Source: Paracoccus seriniphilus (GTDB lineage: Bacteria > Pseudomonadota > Alphaproteobacteria > Rhodobacterales > Rhodobacteraceae). Taken from it: 64,000 nt of DNA. The stretch spans positions 2,648,501 to 2,712,500 of the forward strand of contig NZ_CP067129.1 of NCBI RefSeq assembly GCF_028553745.1, read 5' to 3'. Shown one piece after another: positions 29,062-38,301 of the stretch. The translations under genes and the position numbers were made by a program. The notes beneath the pieces are model-generated. The model ran no database searches. It worked only from the letters and a program-made list of their open reading frames with translations, and had not been told where the DNA came from. Positions within the stretch are counted from its first letter, which is position 1. Each line of letters opens with the position of its first letter.

Positions 29062-30250
29062 GACTAGGCCCTGGCTGACGATTATCGGCATGGGCGAAGA
29101 TGGGCCAGAGGGGCTGACAGATGCAAGCCGCCAGGCACTGGCGCAGGCGCGGCTTGTCTTTGGCGGCGCCCGACATCTGGCGCTGGCAAAGATTGGGGAC
29201 AGGGGCCGCCCATGGCCGGTTCCCTTCGATATTTCACAGGTTCTGGCCTGCAAGCCCGATCCAGTCGTGGTGCTGGCCTCGGGCGACCCCTTCTGGTTTG
29301 GCGTCGGCGGAACACTGACCGCGCATCTGGCCCCCGAGGAATGGCAGGTCTTTCCTGCGGCGGGCTGCTTTTCGCTGGCCGCCGCGCGGCTGGGCTGGCG
29401 GCTTGAGACAACCCGCTGCATGGGGTTGCATGCGGCAGAATTCGCACGTCTGCGCCCGTTTCTGGCCCGCAAATGCCGCATCCTTGCCACCCTGCGCGAC
29501 GGGGCGACCCCTGCACGTCTGGCCGATTGGCTTGTAACGCAGGGCATGGGCAGGATGGAACTGGCCGTGCTGGAACGTCTGGGCGGCCCGTCCGAGCGCA
29601 TCCGCTGGACCCGCGCCGATCGATTCGACCTGACGGATATCCAAGCACCGGTCGCCGTGGCCCTGCGCGGGGATCATCTGCCACGCGGAGAAGGCCTGCC
29701 AAATGCCCCCGGACGTCCGGATGAATATTTCACGCAGGACGGCCAGATCACCCGTGCTCCGATACGCGCGATCAGCCTTGCCGCCCTGGCCCCGCGCCCC
29801 GGCGAACTGCTTTGGGATATTGGCGGAGGCTCGGGCGCGATCAGCGTCGAATGGGCACTGGCGGGCGGACGCGCCATTTGCATCGAACCCCGCGAAGACC
29901 GCACCGACAATATCCGTCAGAACATCGCCTCTTTCGGTCTCTGCGATGCAATCAACTGTCTTCAGGGTGCCGCCCCCGCCGCGCTGGAGGGCCTGCCCGA
30001 ACCCGATGCAGTTTTCGTCGGCGGCGGGGCCAGTGCCGCGCTATTGGACATGCTGTGGGGTCTGATGCCTGCTGGCGCGCGGCTGGTCTGCAATGCCGTC
30101 ACGCTGGAAACCGAGGCCCTGCTGATCGCACATCACGCCGATCTGGGTGGGGATCTGACGCGGATCCAGCTGTCCGCTGTGGCGCCCCTCGGCCGGATGC
30201 GGGGCTGGCAAACCGCCCGCGCCGTCACTCAATGGAGCGTGACACGATGA
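29060..30250 (+). CDS. cobL: Precorrin-6Y C5,15-methyltransferase (decarboxylating)
   Basis: A bifunctional 396-residue enzyme. The N-terminal CobL/CbiE-type half methylates C5 ([36 protein letters not shown]). The C-terminal CbiT-type half decarboxylates and methylates C15, with the Rossmann SAM motif [18 protein letters not shown]. The ATG at 29060 is assigned from the start of similarity; the longer frame is antisense to cobK. The start overlaps the cobK start. The stop overlaps the cobE start (ATGA). Confidence 0.95.
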   Translation: MTRPWLTIIGMGEDGPEGLTDASRQALAQARLVFGGARHLALAKIGDRGRPWPVPFDISQVLACKPDPVVVLASGDPFWFGVGGTLTAHLAPEEWQVFPAAGCFSLAAARLGWRLETTRCMGLHAAEFARLRPFLARKCRILATLRDGATPARLADWLVTQGMGRMELAVLERLGGPSERIRWTRADRFDLTDIQAPVAVALRGDHLPRGEGLPNAPGRPDEYFTQDGQITRAPIRAISLAALAPRPGELLWDIGGGSGAISVEWALAGGRAICIEPREDRTDNIRQNIASFGLCDAINCLQGAAPAALEGLPEPDAVFVGGGASAALLDMLWGLMPAGARLVCNAVTLETEALLIAHHADLGGDLTRIQLSAVAPLGRMRGWQTARAVTQWSVTR

Positions 30251-30594
30251 AGATCGCTGGAATCGGATGCCGCCCCGGCGCCTCGGTCGAAGCCTTGCGC
30301 GATGCGCTGCTGCGCGTCCTGATGATCGCCGGACCGGTCGAGGGCGTCGCCACCATTCCCGCCCGCGCCGCCGAGTTGCGCGCCCTCAGCCTGCCGCTGA
30401 TCCTTGTCGAGGTGGCGGGCATCGAAACGCCCACCCAATCGCCGCGCATCCAGGCGCTGCATGGCACCGGTTCGGTGGCCGAGGCTGCTGCCATCGCCGC
30501 CTGCGGAAAGGATGCCGTGATCATCGCGGCGCGCGTCACCAGCGCCTGCGGAACCGCCACTGCCGCAATTGCAGAGAGTCCCGAAAGCCCATGA
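30247..30594 (+). CDS. cobE: Cobalamin biosynthesis protein CobE
   Basis: A small 115-residue protein matching the CbiG C-terminal domain ([47 protein letters not shown]). CobE is genetically required in aerobic pathways, but its reaction is not clear. It may assist intermediate transfer between methyltransferases. It is coupled by ATGA to cobL upstream and to cobM downstream. Confidence 0.9.
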   Translation: MKIAGIGCRPGASVEALRDALLRVLMIAGPVEGVATIPARAAELRALSLPLILVEVAGIETPTQSPRIQALHGTGSVAEAAAIAACGKDAVIIAARVTSACGTATAAIAESPESP

Positions 30595-31364
30595 CCATAC
30601 ATTTCATCGGTGCCGGCCCCGGAGCGCCGGATCTGATAACCCTGCGCGGTCGCGACTTGATCGCAGCCTGCCCGGTCTGCCTCTATGCCGGCAGCCTCGT
30701 CCCCCCGGCCTTGCTGGATCACTGCCCCGCCGGTGCCCGCATCATCAACACCGCGCCGTTGACTCTGGACGAGATCATCGCGGAAATGTCGCGCGCCCAT
30801 ACAGCGGGTCAGGACGTGGCGCGACTGCATTCGGGCGATCTGTCTGTCTGGTCGGCAATGGGCGAACAGCTGCGCCGCCTGAGAGCGCTGGACATCCCCT
30901 TTGACGTGACACCCGGCGTGCCATCCTTTGCGGCGGCCGCAGCAGTCTTGCAGAGCGAGTTGACCCTGCCGGGGCTGGCGCAATCCGTGGTGCTGACGCG
31001 CACTTCGGGGCGGGCCTCGCAAATGCCCGATGGCGAGACATTGCAGAATTTCGCCCGCACCGGCGCGACATTGGCCATCCATCTGTCGATCCATGCCTTG
31101 CCGGATGTGGCCGAGGAACTGATCCCCTTCTATGGCGCGGATTGCCCCGCCGCCGTGGTCTGGCGCGCCAGTTGGCCGGACCAGAAGATCATTCGCGCGC
31201 GCCTTGCCGACATCGCCACGCAGGCCGAGGGAATCGACCGGACCGCGCTGATTCTGGTCGGTCCGGCTCTGGCGGGACAGGATTTCGACGACAGCCGTCT
31301 TTACGCCGCCGATTACGACCGCCGCTATCGCCCCATTGGCCCAGAACCGAGGTTCCCCGAATGA
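30591..31364 (+). CDS. cobM: Precorrin-4 C11-methyltransferase
   Basis: An SAM methyltransferase (257 residues) acting at C11. It has the N-terminal [48 protein letters not shown] and [20 protein letters not shown], all CobM/CbiF signatures. The ATG at 30591 overlaps the cobE stop; the longer upstream frame is a shadow of cobE. The stop overlaps the cobB start. Confidence 0.96.
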   Translation: MTIHFIGAGPGAPDLITLRGRDLIAACPVCLYAGSLVPPALLDHCPAGARIINTAPLTLDEIIAEMSRAHTAGQDVARLHSGDLSVWSAMGEQLRRLRALDIPFDVTPGVPSFAAAAAVLQSELTLPGLAQSVVLTRTSGRASQMPDGETLQNFARTGATLAIHLSIHALPDVAEELIPFYGADCPAAVVWRASWPDQKIIRARLADIATQAEGIDRTALILVGPALAGQDFDDSRLYAADYDRRYRPIGPEPRFPE

Positions 31365-32707
31365 GCAATATGCCCCTGACACCGGGCCTGATGATTTCCG
31401 CACCCTCCTCGGGCACCGGCAAGACCATGTTGATGCTGGGCCTGCTGGCGGCCCTGCGGGCGCGCGAAATTCGCGTGCAGCCCTTCAAGTCCGGGCCGGA
31501 TTACATCGACCCCGCCTTTCATCTGGCGGCCGCCGGGCAGCCCTCGTTCAATCTGGACAGCTGGGCGATGGGACAGGCGCAGATCGTTGCGCATCTGCAA
31601 GGACGCGAACCTGCCGATCTGGTGCTGGCCGAGGGGTCGATGGGGCTGTTCGACGGGGTGGCGTCGCCTGGGGAACATGGCATCGGTGCCAGCGCCGAGA
31701 TCGCCATGATGACCGGCTGGCCCGTGCTGCTGGTTCTGGATGTCTCTGGGCAGGCGCAATCGGCGGCAGCCATCGCACATGGATTTGCCACGCTTGCCCC
31801 CGATCTGCCCTTTGCCGGCGTGGTGCTGAACCGCGTGGCCTCGCCCCGGCACGAGGCGCTGATCCGCGAAGGCATGGCGCGCGCCGGGATCGCGGTGCTG
31901 GGATCACTGCCCCGGCGCGGCAATATCGAACTGCCCGAACGCCATCTGGGTCTGGTGCAGGCCGAAGAGACCCCGCATCTGCGGGCGCTGCTGGATCAGG
32001 CGGGCGAATTTGTCGGGCAGCATTGCGATCTGGACGCGATTCTGGCTGCCGCCGCGGCACGCCCCCTGATGCAAGTCGCCTCGCATCACCCCGTGCCGCC
32101 ACCCGGTCAGCGGATCGCTCTGGCACGGGATGAGGCATTCAGCTTCGTCTATCCGCATCTGATCGACGAATGGCGCCGGCAGGGCGCGACCATCCTGCCA
32201 TTTTCGCCACTGGCGGATCAGGCCCCCGATGACAGTGCCGATTGCTGCTGGCTGCCCGGCGGTTATCCCGAACTGCATGCCGGTCGCATCGCCGGGGCAG
32301 GCAATTTCTGCGAGGGGCTTGCCCGATTCGCCCGCAGCCGCCCGGTGCATGGTGAATGCGGCGGCTATATGGTGCTGGGCGCGGGGCTGACGGATGCCGA
32401 AGGCAAGCGCCATGCCATGACCGGCCTGCTGGGGCTGGAAACCAGCTATCACAAGCGCCGGATGCATCTGGGCTATCGCATGGCGCGGCTGGATGCGCCA
32501 ATGCCCGGGCTGCAAGCCGGGGCAACCCTGCGCGGTCATGAATTTCACTATGCCTCGATCCTGTCGCAACCGGATGAGCCGCTGGCGCGCGTCAGTGACG
32601 CCAACGGAAATCTGGTCGCGGAAACCGGATCGCATCGCGTGATGCCCGGTGGCGGGCATGTCACGGGCACCTTCTTTCACCTGATTTCGCGCAGCCAGAA
32701 TGCTTGA
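31361..32707 (+). CDS. cobB: Hydrogenobyrinate a,c-diamide synthase
   Basis: An ATP- and glutamine-dependent amidase that amidates side chains a and c (448 residues). The N-terminal dethiobiotin-synthetase-like domain has the P-loop [18 protein letters not shown] and [12 protein letters not shown]. The C-terminal class I glutamine amidotransferase domain has the nucleophile cysteine in [12 protein letters not shown] and the histidine in GHEFHYASI. The ATG at 31361 overlaps the cobM stop. It is the last gene before the second riboswitch. The TTGACC at 32704 overlaps its stop codon. Confidence 0.96.
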   Translation: MSNMPLTPGLMISAPSSGTGKTMLMLGLLAALRAREIRVQPFKSGPDYIDPAFHLAAAGQPSFNLDSWAMGQAQIVAHLQGREPADLVLAEGSMGLFDGVASPGEHGIGASAEIAMMTGWPVLLVLDVSGQAQSAAAIAHGFATLAPDLPFAGVVLNRVASPRHEALIREGMARAGIAVLGSLPRRGNIELPERHLGLVQAEETPHLRALLDQAGEFVGQHCDLDAILAAAAARPLMQVASHHPVPPPGQRIALARDEAFSFVYPHLIDEWRRQGATILPFSPLADQAPDDSADCCWLPGGYPELHAGRIAGAGNFCEGLARFARSRPVHGECGGYMVLGAGLTDAEGKRHAMTGLLGLETSYHKRRMHLGYRMARLDAPMPGLQAGATLRGHEFHYASILSQPDEPLARVSDANGNLVAETGSHRVMPGGGHVTGTFFHLISRSQNA

Positions 32708-32732
32708 CCGCGCGCGCGCAATGCAATTTAGC
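32704..32732 (+). promoter_or_regulatory. Possible promoter of the cbiM-cobF transcript
   Basis: TTGACC at 32704-32709, overlapping the cobB stop codon, is a near-consensus -35. The -10 region about 17 bases on (TTTAGC) is weak. It sits about 40 bases before riboswitch 2, as TTGACA does before riboswitch 1. Confidence 0.35.
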
Positions 32733-32737
32733 TGAAA

Positions 32738-32942
32738 CTCTGATCGGTGCCCGTACAGACGCCAAGCGTCGGGCTTCATCGGGAATGGGGAAGGGTGGAC
32801 CAAATCGCGGCACCCGAAGCCCCAGCCGCCCCCGCGACTGTATGCGGAGAGCGTGCTTCAACAAAGCCACTGGCCCATCGGGCCGGGAAGGCCGAAGCGA
32901 CGCCTTGACCCGCGAGCCAGGAGACCGGCCGTCAGCCCATAA
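32738..32942 (+). promoter_or_regulatory. Cobalamin riboswitch 2, upstream of cbiM-cobF
   Basis: It contains GGTGCC (32746), the AGCCGCCCCCGCGACTGTA block, GCCACTGGCCC followed by GGCCGGGAAGGC, and the B12 box AGCCAGGAGACCGGCC at 32915-32930. The last base pattern differs slightly from the usual AGACCTGCC. The start of cbiM lies 50 bases downstream, so sequestration of its ribosome-binding site AAAGGAG is a plausible mechanism. Confidence 0.92.
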
Positions 32943-32979
32943 CCAACAGCCGTCGGGTGGGACGGCAAAGGAGACTGAC

Positions 32980-33645
32980 ATGCATATCGAACCCGGAATT
33001 GTCACCGGCGCAAAGCTTGCGCTCAGCTATGCCACGGCCGCGGCTGCCGGAGCCTATGGCCTGAGGCTGGCCTTCCAGACCGCACAGGAGAAGGGCTGGA
33101 CCTCGCTGGCCCTGCGCAGCGTGCTGACCACGGCGCTTGTCTTCGTGTTCTTCGAGGTTCTGCCCCATTACCCGGTCGGCGTTTCCGAAGTCCATTTCAT
33201 CCTCGGCTCGACATTGTTCCTGCTGTTCGGCGCGGCGCCCGCGGCCATCGGCCTTGCGCTTGGTCTGCTGACACAGGGCCTGCTGTTCGCACCCTTCGAT
33301 CTGCCGCAATACGGCATGAACATGACCACGCTGCTGGTGCCGCTGTTCGGCCTGTCGGCTCTGGCCAACCGGATCATCGCACCGGGCACCGCCTATGTCG
33401 ATCTGCGCTATGGACAGGCGCTGGCCCTGTCGACGGCCTATCAGGGTGGCGTCGTGGCCTGGGTGGCCTTCTGGGCGATCCTCGGTCAGGGCGTTGCCGG
33501 TATCGAAGGGGTCGCGACCTTTGGCGTGGCCTATATGACCGTGATCCTGATCGAACCACTGGTCGATCTGGCGGTGCTGGCTGTGGCGAAATCCATGCGC
33601 AGCCTTCAGGGCAGCGCCCTTGTCACGCCCCGTCTGTTCGCCTGA
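32980..33645 (+). CDS. cbiM: CbiM-type cobalt transporter S-component
   Basis: A 221-residue polytopic membrane protein beginning MHIEPGIVTGAKLALSY. The MHI N-terminus is the cobalt-coordinating feature of CbiM/NikM components of energy-coupling factor transporters. About six hydrophobic segments follow. Placement directly behind a cobalamin riboswitch supports cobalt uptake. The usual partners CbiN, CbiQ and CbiO are not adjacent. The ATG at 32980 follows AAAGGAGACTGAC. cobF follows after 57 bases. Confidence 0.85.
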   Translation: MHIEPGIVTGAKLALSYATAAAAGAYGLRLAFQTAQEKGWTSLALRSVLTTALVFVFFEVLPHYPVGVSEVHFILGSTLFLLFGAAPAAIGLALGLLTQGLLFAPFDLPQYGMNMTTLLVPLFGLSALANRIIAPGTAYVDLRYGQALALSTAYQGGVVAWVAFWAILGQGVAGIEGVATFGVAYMTVILIEPLVDLAVLAVAKSMRSLQGSALVTPRLFA

Positions 33646-33702
33646 GCAACAGGAGGCGCGCGGGCTGAAACCGGCCCGCGCATACCAAGGCATGAGGTCG
33701 CG

Positions 33703-34452
33703 ATGATCGAACTGAGCCTGATCGGCATTGGCACCGGAAACCCCCGGCATCTGACCCTGCAGGCGATCGATGCGATGCGTTCGGCCGATCTGATCCTGAT
33801 ACCTCTCAAGGGCGCCCAAAAGGACGATCTGGCCGGGCTGCGCCGCAGGATCTGCGCTGATCATTGCGCCCCCGATTGTCAGGTGATCGAATTTCCGCTG
33901 CCGGTCCGCGACGCCAGTCACGCCGATTACCGTCAGGGCGTCGATGACTGGCATGATGCCATCGCGCAGGCCTGGCTGGGACAGATACGACAATATCTGC
34001 CCGAGGGCGGGAAACTGGCCTTTCTGATCTGGGGTGATCCGTCACTCTATGACAGCACCCTGCGCATCGCCGAGCGGCTGACCGCGCATCTGCCACTGCA
34101 GACGCAGGTCATCCCCGGAATTACCGCCATTCAGGCGCTTTGCGCGGCACATGCTATTCCGCTGAACACCATCGGTGCGCCGGTCCATGTCACCACGGGC
34201 CGCAATCTGCGCGACCACGGCTGGCCGGCGGAGAGCGATTCGGTCGTCGTGATGCTGGATGGGTCCTGTTCCTTTCAGACCCTGCCGCCAAAGGATCTGT
34301 ATATCTGGTGGGGCGGCTTTGTCGGCATGCCCGAACAGATCCTGCTGAAAGGTCCGCTGGCCGAGATCGGCAGCCGGATCATCGAGACACGCGCGCAGGC
34401 GCGAGCCGCCCATGGCTGGATCATGGATATCTATCTGCTGCGGCGGGTCTGA
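33703..34452 (+). CDS. cobF: Precorrin-6A synthase (deacetylating)
   Basis: An SAM-dependent C1-methyltransferase that also removes the acetyl group, specific to the aerobic pathway. The 249-residue protein has ELSLIGIGTGNPRHLTLQAI, FLIWGDPSLYDSTLRIAE, VIPGITAIQALCAAHAIPLN and the late WGGFVGMPEQILL block of CobF. It is separated from the main cob operon and follows cbiM under riboswitch 2. It converges with the C45 gene, 9 bases from its stop. Confidence 0.95.
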   Translation: MIELSLIGIGTGNPRHLTLQAIDAMRSADLILIPLKGAQKDDLAGLRRRICADHCAPDCQVIEFPLPVRDASHADYRQGVDDWHDAIAQAWLGQIRQYLPEGGKLAFLIWGDPSLYDSTLRIAERLTAHLPLQTQVIPGITAIQALCAAHAIPLNTIGAPVHVTTGRNLRDHGWPAESDSVVVMLDGSCSFQTLPPKDLYIWWGGFVGMPEQILLKGPLAEIGSRIIETRAQARAAHGWIMDIYLLRRV

Positions 34453-34461
34453 ACCGGACCG

Positions 34462-35448
34462 TCAGCCCAAGGGCGGAGAATGCGGGATCAGCACGCGCTG
34501 CGAGCCGGTCACGAAATGATCGAAACTATGGGTCCAGACGTGATGGGGCCACCAGACCTGCATCATCTGATCGGCGGGCATATAAGCCGCCGTATACAAG
34601 GTGCCGAACCCCGAAGAAAACGCAGTGGAATACAGCGGTGGGCGCAGGAACATGCTGATGAAGCGATCCTGGGTTTCCGGGTGCAGGGTCAGCCGGTTCA
34701 GCAGGAACCGCTGACGTTCCACCGTGGCGGTAAACCTGGCATGACCGGGCCATTCCACCCGCTCCTGATGATTGGTGGCGACCGGAGTCTGCGAGATGAT
34801 CGTCGGGCGGTCCGGCGTCAGATAGGCGGTGAAATAGCGCCTCTCTGCGTCAAGAACGGTGACGTTATAGCTCATGTGGCAGGGCACGCGGCGCAGCACT
34901 TCGGCGGCCTCGTCCAGCGTTTCGCAGGTCTGCAGGATATAGCGCAGGATCAGCGGAATGCCGAAACCATCGCCGACCTCGCGCCGCCCTCCGAAGGTCA
35001 GGGACAGAGCCAGCCCGGCGTCATTCATGCCGTCGATCAGCCCGAACATGCCATCGCTCATCCCGATGACACGCCGTCCCTGCCAGGCTGTGCGCATCAG
35101 GATGGCGTCAAAGGCATCCGGGCTATAGTCGTAATTGCGCACCAGCAGCGGCCTGTCGCCCTGCCAGATTGCCTGGCTGCAGCCCGACAGATAGCGCGGC
35201 GGGCAATAGAAACTGAGAAATCTGGCCTGGCTGTCCCCACCGCCAACCAGTTCGCAAAGCTCTTCGTAAAGTGGCAGGATTTCCGGCATATGTTGTGCCA
35301 GCGCAAGACGGCACTCGCGATAGGTGGGACGGCCGGACAAACCTTCCGAAGCCCACCATTTGCGATAGGACGGCCAGTACAGGTTGAACAACCCGGCCCA
35401 GATCGGGCCGGGCTCGTCTTCGCTGATCGCCTGAAAGTTCAGGGACAT
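34462..35448 (-). CDS. C45-type Ntn-hydrolase (acyl-CoA:6-APA acyltransferase-like amidase)
   Basis: A 328-residue protein of the C45/acyltransferase-like N-terminal nucleophile fold. The candidate nucleophile is Cys90 in LSGCSQAIWQ, followed by the family's LLVRNYDYSPDAFDA and, later, GLIDGMNDAGLALSLTFGGR. Members self-cleave before the cysteine and then hydrolyse or transfer acyl groups from amides. The ATG at 35448 starts 8 bases after the ATP-grasp stop, so the two are co-transcribed. Pairing with a probable amide-forming ligase suggests it cleaves the amide made by its neighbour, but the substrate is unknown. Confidence 0.8.
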   Translation of the reverse strand: MSLNFQAISEDEPGPIWAGLFNLYWPSYRKWWASEGLSGRPTYRECRLALAQHMPEILPLYEELCELVGGGDSQARFLSFYCPPRYLSGCSQAIWQGDRPLLVRNYDYSPDAFDAILMRTAWQGRRVIGMSDGMFGLIDGMNDAGLALSLTFGGRREVGDGFGIPLILRYILQTCETLDEAAEVLRRVPCHMSYNVTVLDAERRYFTAYLTPDRPTIISQTPVATNHQERVEWPGHARFTATVERQRFLLNRLTLHPETQDRFISMFLRPPLYSTAFSSGFGTLYTAAYMPADQMMQVWWPHHVWTHSFDHFVTGSQRVLIPHSPPLG

Positions 35449-35456
35449 GTCCTGGC

Positions 35457-36908
35457 TTACATGATCTTGAAGGCAGGCGGCTCCATGGCCTGCGCCGCCG
35501 GAAGCGGCTGGGCGGAAAATGCGTTCTTGATGCCGTGGATCCATTTCTGGGACCGTTCGGTCAGCTTGAACCCGGCGGTCATGGACCGGCCCCGCGTCAC
35601 CAGAATGCCCAGATCGGCGCCTTCATAGCGATAATCACCCGGTGCCGAGATCCGCAGGAAGAAGGCCTCATTCTCGGCCTCGACCGCGCGGCGGTGGTAA
35701 TCGAAGCGGTCAAACACCACGCGCCCGTCATCAAGCATCTTGTAGATGCCGCTTTGCGGGGCCTCGGTGATGATATCGACATTGTCGTCGGTATGCTTGA
35801 TGACCATCTGCGACCAGCTGTCGATCATGTCGGGGTCAGCCCATCTTGCGTTCAGTTCGGCGACATCCAGTTCAAAGGGCTTTTTCGAGAACGCCAGCAG
35901 ATGGAACAGGAAAAGCGGCGCATCGGCATGGGCGAAAGCCGCATGATTGGTCATCGAACTGGCACCGGTGATCCTTGGGTTCAGCTCTCCCAGCCACAGG
36001 TCGCCGGTCTTCTTGTCGATCAGGAAATCCAGTTCGAAATAGCCGCGATAGCCCTCCTTGCGCAGTTGTTCACCGAACTTGAAGGTCAGATCGCGCGCCT
36101 TCTGACGCACGGCAGGCGCAAACGAGGTCGAGAAGATCTCGTTCCCGCACCACCCGCCGCGATAGGGCGTCAATTCCTTGAAGCCGACCAGTTCGGTCAT
36201 CAGCGGGCCCACGATGGTCCCCTGCTGGGTGACACAGGCTTCGATGGCTGATCCGCGGCAATTGATCCGCTTCATGATCTTGATCTCGCCCTGGCCGACG
36301 ATTTCATGCTGGTGCTTGCGGAAATCGGCCTCGGACTTGATGAAGAAGGTCGTATGGCCGCTGTCACCAAAGGCCGATTGCAGCACCAGGTCATGGCCCA
36401 GACCGGCCTTGTCGCAGATCTTTTTCAGATCGGCATAATCCTTGATCACCGACAGCGTATTGGGCACCGAGGGCACGCCGGCCTTGTTGCCGATGCGGAC
36501 GGTTTCGATCTTGTTGTCACAGCGTTCGCGCAGCTTGGCCTTGGGGAACCAGATTTCGCCGCCCAGTTCCTTGACCAGCATCTCGGTCTTTTCATCGAAC
36601 ATCAGAAAGACGAATTTCGGCTTGCCGCCCCGACGCTTGATCAGGTCGATGACTTCCTTGTGTTGCAACAGATAGTTGTTGATGTCCTCGATCGACTGGA
36701 ATTCCTCATGCGGGACTTCGGACGGCACGAAGACATTCGGGTGACGCCCGTCAAAGCAATCCATGTAGCAGATATACTTGAAGTTCTTGACCCATTCATC
36801 GATGCCCAGAAGATTGAAATTCGTGGCCGAGACGAAATAGATCGGATCGCTATTGGTGTGAAAATAGCGACGGATCTCGGAAATGTTCTTCAGCGTCTTT
36901 TTCGGCAT
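35457..36908 (-). CDS. ATP-grasp ligase (biotin-carboxylase-like fold), substrate unknown
   Basis: A 483-residue protein. The glycine-rich ATP loop is at residues 181-190 (GDSGHTTFFI). FELDFLID lies at 291-298 and the metal-binding GELNPRITGAS is at 307-317. There is no biotin carboxylase-specific partner gene. Free-standing ATP-grasp enzymes of this kind join a carboxylate to an amine through an acyl-phosphate. A C-terminal 110-residue domain follows. Codon use is slightly richer in lysine and asparagine than in neighbouring genes. The neighbourhood (C45 amidase, nitrilase, GabT, decarboxylase) points to amide formation with an amino acid or polyamine. That is inference. Confidence 0.75.
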   Translation of the reverse strand: MPKKTLKNISEIRRYFHTNSDPIYFVSATNFNLLGIDEWVKNFKYICYMDCFDGRHPNVFVPSEVPHEEFQSIEDINNYLLQHKEVIDLIKRRGGKPKFVFLMFDEKTEMLVKELGGEIWFPKAKLRERCDNKIETVRIGNKAGVPSVPNTLSVIKDYADLKKICDKAGLGHDLVLQSAFGDSGHTTFFIKSEADFRKHQHEIVGQGEIKIMKRINCRGSAIEACVTQQGTIVGPLMTELVGFKELTPYRGGWCGNEIFSTSFAPAVRQKARDLTFKFGEQLRKEGYRGYFELDFLIDKKTGDLWLGELNPRITGASSMTNHAAFAHADAPLFLFHLLAFSKKPFELDVAELNARWADPDMIDSWSQMVIKHTDDNVDIITEAPQSGIYKMLDDGRVVFDRFDYHRRAVEAENEAFFLRISAPGDYRYEGADLGILVTRGRSMTAGFKLTERSQKWIHGIKNAFSAQPLPAAQAMEPPAFKIM

Positions 36909-37073
36909 GGGCGGCTCCCCCCTGTTGCAGGTCCAGCATTTTGCTTGTCGTTACCGAAACGCTGGCACAGTGGGACAGTTCTCACAAGCCTGATACGCCA
37001 CAACCGGAAGGGCTTTGCTTCGCGATGGCTGCGACCTGCCGCGCAAACCTGCGCGACAGGGCCGTGTCAAGGA

Positions 37074-38072
37074 TCATTCGACGCGATGTGCGACCTTGGG
37101 CGGCACCGCCGGAACGATCTCGGGTTGGGCCTGGGCGGCAACCGGTGTCATGGGAACATGTGTCGGAGGCGTGGCCAGCATGCTGCGCGGATCCGCGCCA
37201 TGCAGCCCGGCGGGCGACCCCTGACCCGGCGTCTGCAGCGGTCCCAGCTTTTGCAGATAGCTGTCGGTGCCGCTGCTGCGGTCATAGACCGAGAAATCCA
37301 CGCTGCGGTCGCGGAAGCTTTTCAGAACCTGACCCAGTCCCTTCATGCCGGTCTCGCGCTGTCGACGGACCTGATCCAGATCGACCTCTATGGGGAAGAT
37401 GTCTTCCTGTCCGCCCGATTGGTGCAGCACCGTTGCCGAAGGATCGACAACCAGCGACCGTCCGACGCCACCGGCACTCAGCCCGTTCACATCGAAGACA
37501 TAGCACTGGAACTGCGCCGCCGTTGCCCGCGCGATGGCCAGTTCTGCGTCACGGTCGGTGGTGCCGGTCAGGACCGGATGCAACAACACTTCGACGCCCT
37601 GGCTGGTCAACTGTCGGGTCGTTTCAGGGAACCAGATATCATAGCAGATCGACAGGCCAAAGCGCCCGACATTCGGCACGTCGAAGACGCAGAATTCGGT
37701 TCCGGCAGCAATACCCTCTTCGTAAGGCCGGAAGGGGAACATCTTGGAATATTTGGTGACGATCTCGCCATCGGGATTGATCACGACCGAAGTGTTCAGA
37801 ATACGCCCGTCCTCGGTCTGTTCGAACATCGACCCCGGGATCAGCCAAAGACGGTGCTGACGGGCCTTTTGCTGGAACTGTTCCAGAGCGGCATTGGGAA
37901 ACGGCTGCGCGAATTTGTTCAACGGGCCGAATGGAGACAATTCGCTGAACAGCGCCATCTGCGTCCAGGGAAAGCGCGCCATCAGAATATCGACGCGCTG
38001 CAACATGGCTTCGACATTCGACTGCAGCGCCGAAACATGCATCTGTATGCCTGCAATCGCAAAGGGGGTCAT
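37074..38072 (-). CDS. Carbon-nitrogen hydrolase (nitrilase superfamily amidase)
   Basis: A 332-residue protein with the full nitrilase triad: Glu44 (MALFSELSPFG), Lys110 (KYSKMFPFRPYE) and Cys143 (LSICYDIWFPE). Superfamily members hydrolyse amides, carbamoyl amines or nitriles; in polyamine routes N-carbamoylputrescine amidohydrolase is one example. The last 50 residues are proline/alanine-rich and look disordered. It lies on the minus strand upstream of the ATP-grasp gene, 165 bases away, with no gene between them. Confidence 0.85.
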   Translation of the reverse strand: MTPFAIAGIQMHVSALQSNVEAMLQRVDILMARFPWTQMALFSELSPFGPLNKFAQPFPNAALEQFQQKARQHRLWLIPGSMFEQTEDGRILNTSVVINPDGEIVTKYSKMFPFRPYEEGIAAGTEFCVFDVPNVGRFGLSICYDIWFPETTRQLTSQGVEVLLHPVLTGTTDRDAELAIARATAAQFQCYVFDVNGLSAGGVGRSLVVDPSATVLHQSGGQEDIFPIEVDLDQVRRQRETGMKGLGQVLKSFRDRSVDFSVYDRSSGTDSYLQKLGPLQTPGQGSPAGLHGADPRSMLATPPTHVPMTPVAAQAQPEIVPAVPPKVAHRVE

Positions 38073-38207
38073 TCTGTTCCAAATCTCCTGTTAGCGCGCG
38101 CAGCGTTCCTGCCGCGAACGACCAGATGTCGTTATCTATGTGTAGTGCCCCGCCCCGTTTACAATGCGGAACGGAGCATTCATCCGGCCCGCAGCCGTAT
38201 ATGCCTG

Positions 38208-38247
38208 AATTTCGGGCAAAAGAGATGTCTCGTCCCCCGCCCGAAAT
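38208..38247. terminator. Hairpin between gabT and the nitrilase gene
   Basis: ATTTCGGGC (38209-38217) pairs perfectly with GCCCGAAAT (38239-38247). The 21-base spacer includes its own small GAGA/TCTC pairing. It lies in the 229-base gap downstream of gabT. There is no T-run, so a gabT terminator or an attenuator for the nitrilase-ligase-C45 run is only inferred. Confidence 0.35.
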
Positions 38248-38301
38248 ATTTCATATGGCCCGTCCCATTGCGGACTGCGGCCCTGAAGGCGGGAATCCGG
38301 C

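Noticed and set aside
35457..36908. Reading the ATP-grasp protein as a biotin carboxylase
   Set aside because: There is no biotin carrier or carboxyltransferase partner, and the neighbours are amide-handling enzymes. The fold is shared by many ligases.
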